A stretch of 64,000 bases of DNA from JANPBY01 sp963851405 (GTDB lineage: Bacteria; Actinomycetota; Actinomycetes; DATJPE01): positions 62,001 through 126,000 of the forward strand of contig CAWKPB010000004.1 in the NCBI GenBank assembly GCA_963851405.1. The letters are read 5' to 3'. The translations under genes were made by a program, and so were the position numbers. The notes under the pieces were generated by a model. It was not told the DNA's origin, ran no database searches, and worked only from the letters and a program-made list of their open reading frames with translations. Position 1 is the first letter of the stretch. Each line of letters opens with the position of its first letter. This document shows positions 53,499 to 62,403 of this stretch, piece by piece.

Positions 53499-54286
53499 CT
53501 GCCGAACCACAACACACCGCCCCGCTGGCCCGCATCACACCGGGGCCGGACGCCAACCGGTTGGCCGGAGCCACCTATGCGGCGCTGATCGCGGACCTCA
53601 CCCAATTCACGGACACCGACTGGCAACGACCGACCGAGTGCACTGGCTGGACCGTCCGCGACATGGTCGCGCACCTGGTGGGCGCAGCTGAGGGACACGC
53701 CTCCGTACCCGTCTTCTTCCGCCAGTACGCGTGGGGACTGCGACACCGCAAGGACTTCGCAGGCAGCGGCCTGGACGCTATGAATCAGAAGCAGATCAAC
53801 GACCAGTCGGCCAGGTCCAACGGGGTCCTGCTGCAACACCTGCGCGAGCTGGCCCCGCGCGCGGTCGCCGGTCGAGCCCGGCTGTCGCGATGGGTCGGCT
53901 GGGCGCCAATCACCCTCGACGAAGCAGGGTCCTGGTACGAGGGGATGCCCAGCCGCACCACTGTGGGGGAGCTGTGCGCCGTCGTGCTGACCCGCGATGT
54001 ATGGGCGCACCGACTTGACCTGGCACGCGCCCTTGACCAGGCACCCACGATCGATGCAGACGTGGACGGACCCGTCGTTGCCGACATCGTGGCCGATTGG
54101 GCCTCGCGTCACGGACAGCCCTTCACTCTCGATCTCACGGGTGAGGCGGGTGGCATATTCCGCGTCGGGGAATCCGGTCCGTCGCTGACCCTCAGCGCAC
54201 TCGACTTCGCCCGAATGATGGCCGGCCGCCGCACAGACGGCGACGTACCGCCGTCACCGCTGTGGGCCGCCAAAGTGCTGTTCTGA
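53495..54286 (+). CDS. Maleylpyruvate-isomerase/DinB-like mycothiol-dependent enzyme
   Basis: A 263-residue protein of the MDMPI (mycothiol maleylpyruvate isomerase) / DinB_2 superfamily: RPTECTGWTVRDMVAHLVGAAEGHA at the N terminus (short: TGWTVRDMVAHLVGAA, with the metal-binding His), and a C-terminal sterol-carrier-like half. Such enzymes use mycothiol for isomerisation or detoxification. Second gene of a TetR operon. The substrate is unknown; it might act on maleylacetoacetate, but it lies 34 kb from the homogentisate genes. Confidence 0.88.
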   Translation: MTAEPQHTAPLARITPGPDANRLAGATYAALIADLTQFTDTDWQRPTECTGWTVRDMVAHLVGAAEGHASVPVFFRQYAWGLRHRKDFAGSGLDAMNQKQINDQSARSNGVLLQHLRELAPRAVAGRARLSRWVGWAPITLDEAGSWYEGMPSRTTVGELCAVVLTRDVWAHRLDLARALDQAPTIDADVDGPVVADIVADWASRHGQPFTLDLTGEAGGIFRVGESGPSLTLSALDFARMMAGRRTDGDVPPSPLWAAKVLF

Positions 54287-54304
54287 CCTCAGCCCCCCGA
54301 ACGA

Positions 54305-54343
54305 GAAGGGCCGCCACCCCTGGCGAGAGGGATGACGGCCTTC
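54305..54343. terminator. Candidate hairpin between the mycothiol enzyme gene and ssrA
   Basis: GAAGGGCCGCCA and TGACGGCCTTC pair with one bulge and one mismatch around a 16-base loop. It lies downstream of the plus-strand gene and of the minus-strand tmRNA. No T-run on either side; low certainty. Confidence 0.35.
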
Positions 54344-54376
54344 AGGGCGTGAGCGACCTTGCGGCCGATCACGACG

Positions 54377-54742
54377 TGGAGGTGGCGGGAATCGAACCCG
54401 CGTCCTTCGGTATCGAACCAGGGCTTCTCCGGGCGGAGCCTGCTGTGGTTTTCTCGGCCCTCTCAGTCACGCAGGCAAGCTGTGACCAGGCCCAGCCGCT
54501 GTTGGTTGTCCTCGACTCCCCCGCGGCCGGGGAGTCGAGTGGAGCTTCCTAGCTGATGCCAGGGTCCGGGGCGGAAGCACACCCGGTCTGACAGATGTCA
54601 CTGTCGCTTAAGCAGCGAGAGCGAAATCGGTGCGGTTTGAGTTCGCACTTGTGGTTTGCGGCACATGGTTCACGAGATCAGTACCGCTATCCTCGGCCCG
54701 CTTCCCCTGCAACAACATCCGAAGTCGAAACCGTTCACCCCC
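54377..54742 (-). ncRNA. ssrA: tmRNA (SsrA)
   Basis: 366-nt transfer-messenger RNA rescuing stalled ribosomes with SmpB. The 5' end GGGGGTGAACGGTTTCGAC pairs its GGGGGTG with CACCTCC at the 3' end (discriminator A at 54377, CCA not encoded); the T-arm is GGGTTCGATTCCC. The tag frame reads GCG AAC TCA AAC CGC ACC GAT TTC GCT CTC GCT GCT TAA, i.e. ANSNRTDFALAA. The same frame is open further upstream, so the resume codon is inferred from similarity to other actinobacterial tags. smpB lies 5 kb away on the same strand. Confidence 0.96.
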
Positions 54743-54809
54743 TGTGCAGTTGTCCCACCAGGGTACGACACCGCGCGTCGGGGCGTCGCCTCCGCGCCCG
54801 GCGTCCGAC

Positions 54810-55256
54810 TCAAGCCTCGATCGGTTGCTGGAGCTCGGTCACCCAGTTCGACTGATCGTCTCCTTCCGACCGAACGTAGTGCTCGCGACAAGGGCCTGAG
54901 TTGCTGTAGCCGTTCTCGGCGACCCAGCGGTGCAGCGCCCGCCAGGACTCCCGAATGCTCGACATCGGCCCCAGGTGGACGCCACACACGGCGGTGACAG
55001 CCGGAAGGTGGACGACCTCGGTTCCGGCGGGCGGGTCACCGGCATAGACGTACCCGACGACGACGTCCATGCCGGCCTCGGTTTCGGCGTACGTCGCGAT
55101 CGGCGTCGCCAAACTCCCCGGCAAGTGGCTGATGCCGGCGGCCACGGAGTCGAACATCGCACCGATGTTCTCACCCAGCTGATCCGCGTCGAGGGTGGCG
55201 GTGCGAGCAACCAGGCGGACGGCTGGCAGTGACTTCGTGACGTAGTCGGATGACAA
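54810..55256 (-). CDS. GyrI-like/AraC-effector-domain protein
   Basis: A 148-residue stand-alone effector-binding domain (GyrI-like): LPAVRLVARTATLDADQLGENIGAMFDSVAAGISHL, TPIATYAETEAGMDVVVGYVYAG, VVHLPAVTAVCGVHLGPMSSI, then YVRSEGDDQSNWVTELQQPIE, the typical end. No DNA-binding domain. TTG start at 55256 with AGGAG 6 bases upstream is preferred because the longer frame lacks a site. Function unknown; such domains bind small ligands. Confidence 0.83.
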   Translation of the reverse strand: MSSDYVTKSLPAVRLVARTATLDADQLGENIGAMFDSVAAGISHLPGSLATPIATYAETEAGMDVVVGYVYAGDPPAGTEVVHLPAVTAVCGVHLGPMSSIRESWRALHRWVAENGYSNSGPCREHYVRSEGDDQSNWVTELQQPIEA

Positions 55257-55361
55257 GGTGTTCTCCTTCTCTACTGCCCGAGTCGAGCGAGGGCCGAAAT
55301 GAGCATGGCCCCAGTCTTGTAGCTCACACCGGGTGAGGGTCAAGCCAGCCATGAAATGCTG

Positions 55362-56429
55362 CTAATGGCGGGCGCGGGCGCTGCCCTTGGAGATCTTGAG
55401 GGACGACGTATCCACGGCGACGAACGCCGACGCCTTGACCCGCTTGAGCTGGTCCAAGAGGCCAGACGGCCAGCCCTTCTCCGAGGTGCCCTGGAAGTAC
55501 CACGGCGAGCCGTTGTCGGCCAGCACCAGCCCGTACCGCTTCATCGCCTTGAGCACGACCTTGGTGTCGCCGCGCAGCCCTGCCAGCGAGTAGGACGCCT
55601 TGAGGCGGAAGCGCGCCCCCATGGGTGGGTACGCGTGGGACTTCTTCGAGCCGGCCTGATGACGGGCCGGCCAGACGTACCAACGCGAGGTGACGTCAGT
55701 CGTGAACCGGATCGCGTGCGTGACCTTGCCCGCCTTGACCTCGTCCAAACGCAGGAGGCCAGGGAGGATGGGCAGGCCGGCCGCGTCAGCGGAGGTCCAG
55801 CCGGCGGGGCGCAGCTTGTTGCTCGTCAGCGACCACGTCGCCCCGGAGCCGGCCTTCCATTGACCGGATACCTTGCGCGTCGCGAAGGTCTCGTAGAGCC
55901 GACACGTGGACTTGTTCACGATGACCGCATGCCGATCGCCTCCGGCGCCGGGGCCGCCCTCGATCAAGGTGTCCTTGCCCAACGGGTACTTCACCCGGTC
56001 GCTCTCCGACGCATAGGTGAAGGCCACCGACTTCTTGGCATGGGAGCCGCCGACCACCGTGATCGGGATGCCGTACGGCACCGGCAGGTCGCCGTAGCTC
56101 GGACCGAAGTCGGGGTGGAGCCTGCTCTTGGGGTGCATGTTCGACTTCCACTGGGCCGACCGCTTGTGCTTGGGCAGGTCGGAGATGTCGGTGTTCCAGT
56201 AGTTGTCTGCTGGAAAGAGGGGACACGAGGTGCCGGGCACTGTGTCTGACACTGCGGCGGTGGATGCCGCAAGCGTAGTTACAGCTCTGCCCGGCACGGC
56301 CGCGACGCGGGCCTGCGCGGGCGCCAACGACAGCACCATGAGCGCGCACCCACCCATCGTTGCCACCGCGACACCCCGGACCCGTTTCGCCATGACTTCG
56401 GATTCGGCAACACCACGGATCGACTTCAT
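55362..56429 (-). CDS. Secreted protein of unknown function
   Basis: A 355-residue exported protein with a signal peptide and a CPLFPADNYWNTDISDLPKHKRS segment after it, PDFGPSYGDLPVPYGIP, and TLIEGGPGAGGDRHAVIVN with a conserved-looking Glu-Gly and Asp-Arg-His. This N-W-N and L-P pattern is known from secreted hypothetical proteins of actinobacteria and other soil organisms; no activity is assigned. No membrane segment besides the signal. ATG at 56429, or 12 codons later at 56393. The antiporter gene lies 16 bases upstream. Confidence 0.75.
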   Translation of the reverse strand: MKSIRGVAESEVMAKRVRGVAVATMGGCALMVLSLAPAQARVAAVPGRAVTTLAASTAAVSDTVPGTSCPLFPADNYWNTDISDLPKHKRSAQWKSNMHPKSRLHPDFGPSYGDLPVPYGIPITVVGGSHAKKSVAFTYASESDRVKYPLGKDTLIEGGPGAGGDRHAVIVNKSTCRLYETFATRKVSGQWKAGSGATWSLTSNKLRPAGWTSADAAGLPILPGLLRLDEVKAGKVTHAIRFTTDVTSRWYVWPARHQAGSKKSHAYPPMGARFRLKASYSLAGLRGDTKVVLKAMKRYGLVLADNGSPWYFQGTSEKGWPSGLLDQLKRVKASAFVAVDTSSLKISKGSARARH

Positions 56430-56445
56430 GGGGCGCCCGGGTGAC

Positions 56446-57639
56446 TTAGCCGCGGACGGTGCTCGACGCCGCGAATCGCTTGGCCAACGGCCCGGCTGAC
56501 AACCCGTGCGCGATCACGCTAAGGATCACCGTCACGGTGACTGTGGCCAGCACCAACTGGCCGTCGGACTCCGCCAAGGAGTCAAAAGCGAGGATCGCGA
56601 ACACGAGGGAGGCCAGGCCCCGCGGCCCCAGCCAGCCGACCAAAAGAGACTCTCGGATCGGCAACCCTGACCCCCAGAGCGCGAGAAGGACCGGCCCGAT
56701 GCGTACGATCGTCAAGCTCAGGACGGCATAAGCGACGATCTCCCAGGTCACATTCGGAAGGACCAGCACCGTCGCCATCCCGAAGGTGAACCACACGACG
56801 TAGCCGAGCACGCGCCCCAACTGGTCGGTGAGCGTCACCTCGTCCTGCGCCCGATGCCGGGAAACATTTCCAAACACCAGTCCCCCGACGAAGGCAGCGA
56901 CGAATCCGTTGCCGTCGAGCCACAGGGCAACGAAATAGCACAGCAGAGCAAGGGCCAGTACGGCGATGGGCTCAAGGCCTCGATCTGACCACCCTCGGCG
57001 CTGGGCCGTCTGGGTCAGCCGGAAACCCACCCCGGCGATCACGATCCCCACACCGACCGCAATCGCCAGATCCACGACAGCGCTGCCAACCGCGTGCGAG
57101 ACGGGTTGCTTGTTTTCATCCAGAGTGGCGCCAGCAATGAAGAACGCAACAAACGGCGTGACCAAGCCGTCGTTGAGACCGGATTCCACATTCAGCAGGG
57201 TCCTGATCCGCTGAGGGATCCGCCGATCGTCGATGATCGAGGACGCCAGGGCGGCATCCGTCGGCGCCAAAGTCGCGGCTATCAGGGCGAAGATCCACCA
57301 GCTCCGGCCGCCGAACAACAACGCCGCCGTTAGTCCGCCGAAAACCATCGTGAGCGGGAGCCCGATGAACAACAGCCGGCCGGGCAGGTTCTTCTCGCGC
57401 ACCAGCTCAGGGACCCGAACCCGAGACGCGTCGTTGAACAAGGTGAGGACCAACGCGATCTCCGCGACCTGGCTCAGCGACTCCTGATCAATCTCGACGT
57501 CGAAGCCCCCCAGACGGGCAATGAGATAGCCCGAGACGAGCAAGGCAATCGGTGCGGTGACGCTCCACCGATCGAAGCGCCGAGCGACCAGGCTCCAACC
57601 GACGATCAGGAGCAGCAGCACGATGACGGGCGCGTCCAC
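56446..57639 (-). CDS. Cation:proton antiporter (NhaP/CPA1-like)
   Basis: A 397-residue membrane protein with about 12 helices. LTLFNDASRVRVPEL, TLAPTDAALASSIIDD (motif PTD with Asp), NVESGLNDGLVTPF (the family's E-x-G-x-N-D pattern) are diagnostic of sodium or potassium/proton exchange. GTG start at 57639, 2 bases after the DUF2207 stop. Physiological ion unknown. Confidence 0.92.
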   Translation of the reverse strand: MDAPVIVLLLLIVGWSLVARRFDRWSVTAPIALLVSGYLIARLGGFDVEIDQESLSQVAEIALVLTLFNDASRVRVPELVREKNLPGRLLFIGLPLTMVFGGLTAALLFGGRSWWIFALIAATLAPTDAALASSIIDDRRIPQRIRTLLNVESGLNDGLVTPFVAFFIAGATLDENKQPVSHAVGSAVVDLAIAVGVGIVIAGVGFRLTQTAQRRGWSDRGLEPIAVLALALLCYFVALWLDGNGFVAAFVGGLVFGNVSRHRAQDEVTLTDQLGRVLGYVVWFTFGMATVLVLPNVTWEIVAYAVLSLTIVRIGPVLLALWGSGLPIRESLLVGWLGPRGLASLVFAILAFDSLAESDGQLVLATVTVTVILSVIAHGLSAGPLAKRFAASSTVRG

Positions 57640-57641
57640 GG

Positions 57642-59468
57642 CTACCAGCTCCCTCCGCCACCACCGCCCATGCCGCCACCAGAGAAGCCGCTCGAGCCGC
57701 CCGACGACGCGGGCTTGGCCGCGAACGTCGATGCGCTCGACGTGGTGAAGGAGCCGAGGCTATCGCCGAGCGAGGTGAGGTCCCATCCCGACGGCCCGAC
57801 GTACCAACCCACGGCAGGTACGCCGCTCGCGGCCACCTGGGCCGCGCCCAGTGCGGCCAGCGCCTTGGCCCAGCGCTCGGTCTCCCCGAAGACCATGGCG
57901 AAGGGCAGATAGCGGCTGAAGACGTCGACCGATTCCTCGTACCGGAGCTGATCCAGCTCCGCGGTCTTGATGTAGCGCTCGAAACCAAGGACCTGTGCGT
58001 ACGCCGCGCTTCCCTTGGCCGTACGAGCAGGCATCCGGTTCGCCGACAGCAGCAGCGCCAAACCCACAACCACCAGCGCAAGCCCGATCAGCGCAAGGTG
58101 GGTCCCTAGGGCGAGCAGCACCGTGACAGCCACGCCCAGGAGGACCGCGGCCACACCAGCGGCGCTCCACGCCATCCGGGTCCGTTCAGGCCGCTCGCGG
58201 TAAAAGCCCTGACGCACCGCATCGAGCTCGATCCCGGTGCGGGCTGCGGCGAGTTTGGGCGCGAAGGTGCGCTTCAGGTCGGAGAGCTCGACCTCGCTAC
58301 CTGTGGCAAACAGGTCCGTCAGCAGGCCCGATTCGTAGGCCAGCAAGCTGTCCGGCTGCGGATCATCTGGCTGGATGAGCCGCGCCAACCGCCAGTCGCG
58401 GGACGCGAACCAATGGGCGCGCGGGAGCTCTTCGATCCGGAGGTAGCCCCGCACCGCCAGATCCACCACGGTCGAAGAGACGTCCAGGATGTCCGCCCGC
58501 TCGTCGAGCAGGATCCCTACCTGCCCAGGCCTCAGATCGCGTGGGGGACGGAACTCGACGGCGCCCTCAGGGGAGGTGAACGGCGGTCGGCGCTCGACTC
58601 CTTCCTCGCCCACGGCCTCGGGAGGGTCCAGGCCAGGTGTGACACCAGCCCATCTTCGATCGCGGCCGTGCCGCCACACGAACGAGAAGACGGCGACCAA
58701 GCCCAACACGAGGAGCAGCAGGAACGCGCTGGCCGTGACGGGTGTGACGGCAAAGGCGCGCGTCACCGAGAACTTCTCGTCCAGGATCGGTTCGGCGGCG
58801 CCCGGGACCACGGAGTCGAGAGGAGCGGCGACGACCGCTGTCAGGGCCTCGTACGGCCCCAGTTCTTGCTGCCTGAACTTGGCGACGGCGCCCGCCGCCG
58901 AAGCCCGGTCGCAGGGCAGTTCCGAGAGCTGGGGTCCCGCAAAACACACAGCGGCGGTCACGCTGCCCGGCATCGTGAACTGAGCGACCGCCCCCTGGAT
59001 AGGTACGCCCCAATCGGATCCGATCACGTTCCAGCTCAGCTCGACATGGTCGGGGAACGCATTGGCCGCGCCCCGCACGGAGTAGCTGATCGTGTAGGTG
59101 TGGCGGCCACTCACGGTCCGGTCTTCGTCCCCGATCCGGAGGATCAGGTTGTCGCCCTCGTTCGAGATCTTGAGGTCGTCAGGGGCATCACTGCTGACCA
59201 AGATGTCGTCGACGCGGAGCACACGTTCGTAGGTTTCGTCGTAGTAGTAGCGAACGGGGATCGTGCGGTAGATCCCGTGCCGCTGATTGCGACCGAAGTC
59301 GTAGTCGATGCGTTCGGTCACTCGTAGGAGGCCATCCGAGGACAGTGCCGCGGCGACCTCGTAGGAGTCGATGCTCTCGCCGGCCGCCGCCCAGGCTGGT
59401 GCTGCACCGACCCCGACCCCGACCACGGATGCGGCGACCGCCGCGATGGCCAGGGCCGTACGCCTCAT
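57642..59468 (-). CDS. DUF2207 membrane protein with glycine-rich tail
   Basis: A 608-residue predicted membrane protein with a signal peptide, the extracellular DUF2207 domain (DYDFGRNQRHGIYRTIPVRYYYD), a membrane helix near 240 (ASAFLLLLVLGLVAVFSFV), a cytoplasmic part, two further helices near 430-460 and a C-terminal SGFSGGGMGGGGGGSW tail, typical of this family. Function unknown. The ATG at 59468 lies 10 bases downstream of the smpB stop; a GTG start at 59492 is possible. Confidence 0.9.
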   Translation of the reverse strand: MRRTALAIAAVAASVVGVGVGAAPAWAAAGESIDSYEVAAALSSDGLLRVTERIDYDFGRNQRHGIYRTIPVRYYYDETYERVLRVDDILVSSDAPDDLKISNEGDNLILRIGDEDRTVSGRHTYTISYSVRGAANAFPDHVELSWNVIGSDWGVPIQGAVAQFTMPGSVTAAVCFAGPQLSELPCDRASAAGAVAKFRQQELGPYEALTAVVAAPLDSVVPGAAEPILDEKFSVTRAFAVTPVTASAFLLLLVLGLVAVFSFVWRHGRDRRWAGVTPGLDPPEAVGEEGVERRPPFTSPEGAVEFRPPRDLRPGQVGILLDERADILDVSSTVVDLAVRGYLRIEELPRAHWFASRDWRLARLIQPDDPQPDSLLAYESGLLTDLFATGSEVELSDLKRTFAPKLAAARTGIELDAVRQGFYRERPERTRMAWSAAGVAAVLLGVAVTVLLALGTHLALIGLALVVVGLALLLSANRMPARTAKGSAAYAQVLGFERYIKTAELDQLRYEESVDVFSRYLPFAMVFGETERWAKALAALGAAQVAASGVPAVGWYVGPSGWDLTSLGDSLGSFTTSSASTFAAKPASSGGSSGFSGGGMGGGGGGSW

Positions 59469-59478
59469 CCGGGGCGTC

Positions 59479-59964
59479 CTACTCGATCCCACGGGAACGA
59501 TGACTCAAGGCCCGCGCGGCCTCACGCGTGGCCTGCCGCTCAGCCAGCGTGTGCCGCTTGTCGTAGGACTTCTTCCCCTTAGCCAACGCGATCTCCACCT
59601 TCGCGTAGCCGTCCTTGAAGTAGAGCGACAAGGGGACGAGCGTGAGACCGGACTCCTTGGTCTTGCCGATCAGCCGGCTGATCTCAGACTTGGTCAAGAG
59701 CAGTTTGCGCACCCGTCGCGGTTCGTGGTTGTTGTAGGTGCCCTGCGTGTATTCAGGAATGTGCACGTTGTGCAGCCAGACTTCGCCATCCTTCACGGCC
59801 GCAAATCCATCGACCAGCGAGGCCCGACCCGCACGCAGCGACTTCACCTCCGTACCGGTCAGAACCAGGCCCGCCTCGTAGGTGTCCTCCACGTGGTAGT
59901 CGTGTCGAGCCTTTCGGTTCTGCGCGACAAGCTTGCGGCCAACCTCCTTGGGCACGTCAGCCAC
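59479..59964 (-). CDS. smpB: SsrA-binding protein SmpB
   Basis: Binds tmRNA and is needed for trans-translation. 161 residues with RKARHDYHVEDTYEAGLVLTGTEVKSLRAG, FKDGYAKVEIALAKGKKSYDKRHTLAERQATREAARALSHR (short: KGKKSYDKR, the basic C-terminal helix that follows the tail). GTG start at 59964, overlapping the S41 stop by 8 bases; another GTG three codons later is possible. Partner tmRNA lies 5 kb downstream on the same strand. Confidence 0.95.
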   Translation of the reverse strand: MADVPKEVGRKLVAQNRKARHDYHVEDTYEAGLVLTGTEVKSLRAGRASLVDGFAAVKDGEVWLHNVHIPEYTQGTYNNHEPRRVRKLLLTKSEISRLIGKTKESGLTLVPLSLYFKDGYAKVEIALAKGKKSYDKRHTLAERQATREAARALSHRSRGIE

Positions 59965-61114
59965 GCCCCTCGGTCGAGACGCTGGCGACCAGCCCGAGCA
60001 GCACATCAAGAGCCCGGCGCTGCGCCTGCTCCGGATTGGTGGCCACGATGTCCGGGTCGATCCCCAAGCTGTCGATGACATGGCCGCCGGGTGTCACGTA
60101 CTGGCCCACCGTCAGCTCGATCGCCGAGCCATCGGACAAGGTGGCCGGCTCTTGCACCGACCCCTTTCCATAGGTACGACTGCCGACAATCACGGCGCGG
60201 CCACGGTCCTGGAGCGCCGCAGTCACGATCTCGGCAGCACTCGCCGTCTCTCCGTCGACGAGCACGACCAGCGGCACGTCGGTCACCCCACCCGGGGCTG
60301 CCTGCAGGGTCCGCACCCCTCGGCCGCGCCGGTCGTAGCTGACGACGACTCCTCCGTCGAGAAAGGCCCCAGCCACCTCGACCGCTTCATCCACCAGCCC
60401 GCCGGGGTTGCCGCGAAGATCGAGCACGATGCCGGGGTTGGCGTTTCCTGAATCGGCGGCGATCGCCGCGCGCACCTGGCGGCCGGCACCTCGAGTGAAC
60501 GCGGAAACCGTGACGCTCAGAACATTGCCGTCCAGCTTCTCGACCGTGACGTCGTCCGCCGCGACGGCGACCCGGGAAAGCACCACGGTGCTGGTCTGGC
60601 CATCTACTACGAGGGTGAGTTCGACCGGCTCCCCAAGCTCACCGCGCAGCCGCCCGGCCACGTCCGACACCGGCAAGCCGACGACCGGCAACCCGTCGAT
60701 GGCCGAGAGCCGGGATCCCACGAGAACACCAGCCTCATCAGCTGGGGTGTCCCGCTGCACGCTCGCAATGACAACCGCGCCATCAGGTTGCTGTTTGAGC
60801 CACACGCCGACGCCCGTGTAACGCCCCTCCAGCGACGCGCTGAAGGCCGTGAATTCCGCCGGTCCGTAGTAGGACGACCACTGATCACCCAGCGTGCCGA
60901 GCATCCCCTCGACGGCCGCCTTCTCGAGGGTCTCCTGGTCAACTGGTCGCGCGGCGTCACGAGCGATCCGCGCGGCCGCCTCGTCCAGGACCCCGGTCGG
61001 CTCTGCCGTCGGGCGAACGAAGACGGCACCCAAACTGAAGGCGATCAGCGCCACCACGAAGTAGCTCGCGACGCGGCGAGCGCCTGGGCTGAGCCGAAGG
61101 CGGCGAGAGGACAC
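59957..61114 (-). CDS. S41 family C-terminal processing peptidase (CtpA-like)
   Basis: A 385-residue protease with one N-terminal membrane helix (YFVVALIAFSLGAVF), a PDZ domain (VQRDTPADEAGVLVGSRLSAIDG) and the S41 fold: NPGIVLDLRGNPGGLVDEA, catalytic Ser in DGETASAAEIV, Lys in SRTYGKGSVQ. Membrane-anchored, with the catalytic part outside; acts on periplasmic or secreted proteins. GTG start, 38 bases after the M23 gene. This order (ftsE-ftsX-M23-S41-smpB) is common in actinobacteria. Confidence 0.93.
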   Translation of the reverse strand: MSSRRLRLSPGARRVASYFVVALIAFSLGAVFVRPTAEPTGVLDEAAARIARDAARPVDQETLEKAAVEGMLGTLGDQWSSYYGPAEFTAFSASLEGRYTGVGVWLKQQPDGAVVIASVQRDTPADEAGVLVGSRLSAIDGLPVVGLPVSDVAGRLRGELGEPVELTLVVDGQTSTVVLSRVAVAADDVTVEKLDGNVLSVTVSAFTRGAGRQVRAAIAADSGNANPGIVLDLRGNPGGLVDEAVEVAGAFLDGGVVVSYDRRGRGVRTLQAAPGGVTDVPLVVLVDGETASAAEIVTAALQDRGRAVIVGSRTYGKGSVQEPATLSDGSAIELTVGQYVTPGGHVIDSLGIDPDIVATNPEQAQRRALDVLLGLVASVSTEGRG

Positions 61115-61152
61115 CCCGGGAGTCTACGTACCAGCGGGCCGCACGGCCCCGA

Positions 61153-62403
61153 TCAGCAGGCGACCGGGCGCTTGGTCCCGCCGAACCAACCCATCGGGTC
61201 GTACGGCACGCCGTTGACATGCACCTCGAAGTGCAAGTGCGGCCCGGTCGAGAAGCCGGTGCTGCCCACCCGACCTATGGCCTGCCCCTTGGACACTCGC
61301 GCGCCCACACTCACCAAGCGTGACGACTGGTGGGCATAGAACGTCGAAAGACCGTCACCGTGATCGATCAAGGTCACGGTGCCGTAGGCAGCGTCGGAAT
61401 ACTCGGCGATCACCCTGCCACCGAGTGCGGCGGAGATCGTCGACCCATACCCGGCCCCGATGTCGATGCCCGTGTGGCACGACTTGTAGCCGTAGACGGG
61501 ATGGACGCGTGGACCGACGCCTTGACTCAGTGAGCCAATGGCCGGCCACAACAGCTGGCCGGTGGGGAGACCAGCGCCACGGCTTGCGGCAGCCAGGTCG
61601 CGCTTGACCCGGGCCTGGGCGGCCTTCAACTTCTTGAGGTTCGCTAGTTCGCGGTTCCTGTTCGACTCAGCCGAGGCGAGCGCCCGCTCCGCCTGCGCGA
61701 CCAGCCGCACGACTCGTGCCTGCGCCGCGGCGGCCCGCTCGGTCAGCGCTCGACTGCGCTCGAGCTGCTCAGCGGCGGCGATGCGGCGGCGTTCCGTCTC
61801 GGCGGCAGCGAGCTCAAACTCGCGCTCCTTGATCTTGCGGTCCGCCTCATCGATCGCGAGCCGGTCGAGGATCGCGCCCTGGGCTCGACCGATGCTTTCG
61901 ATCGAGGAGACCCGACTGGCGAAGTCGTCCGGCGATTCTGCTTCAAGAGCCACGCCCAACTCCGCGTAGCTCCCGCTGTTGATGTAGGACTGGCGAGCCA
62001 AGGCCCCTACGAGGGCATAGCTGGCATCGATGCGAGCCTGAACCTTGGCGATGGCCTCAGCGACCCGCTCCTGGTCCGCCTCAGCCGCGCGCAGGGCGGC
62101 AGCGGCTGCCTGATCCTTGATCCGGGCGGCGACCAGTTGGGCCCGAGCCTCAATCACCTCGGCGCGCGCCCCTGGAAGCTCGGCTCGGGTACGCGAGAGC
62201 GTGGTTACGGCGCGGGCGACCTTCTTCGTCGTTGCTCCGACGTCGTGGGCTTGCGACTTGACCTGTTCCTGAAGGTTCTTCGCCTTACGACGCAGCTCGT
62301 CTTCCTTGTCCGCCGCCGCCGGGCCGACCAGGGTCACCACCAGGGCGGCGCTCACCAGCACAGCCACTCCGGCGCGGTTCAGCAGCACGTGTCGCTTCGT
62401 CAT
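61153..62403 (-). CDS. EnvC-like coiled-coil M23 peptidase
   Basis: A 416-residue exported protein: signal peptide to about AAA, a long coiled-coil (residues about 32-300, rich in Ala, Glu, Arg), and a C-terminal LytM domain with HTGIDIGAGYG and GPHLHFEVHVNG (HxxxD and HxH zinc motifs both present). The ATG overlaps the ftsX stop by one base (TGATG). By analogy with EnvC and RipC, FtsEX would control peptidoglycan cleavage at division; whether it hydrolyses itself or activates another is unknown. Ends in a Cys. Confidence 0.93.
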   Translation of the reverse strand: MTKRHVLLNRAGVAVLVSAALVVTLVGPAAADKEDELRRKAKNLQEQVKSQAHDVGATTKKVARAVTTLSRTRAELPGARAEVIEARAQLVAARIKDQAAAAALRAAEADQERVAEAIAKVQARIDASYALVGALARQSYINSGSYAELGVALEAESPDDFASRVSSIESIGRAQGAILDRLAIDEADRKIKEREFELAAAETERRRIAAAEQLERSRALTERAAAAQARVVRLVAQAERALASAESNRNRELANLKKLKAAQARVKRDLAAASRGAGLPTGQLLWPAIGSLSQGVGPRVHPVYGYKSCHTGIDIGAGYGSTISAALGGRVIAEYSDAAYGTVTLIDHGDGLSTFYAHQSSRLVSVGARVSKGQAIGRVGSTGFSTGPHLHFEVHVNGVPYDPMGWFGGTKRPVAC

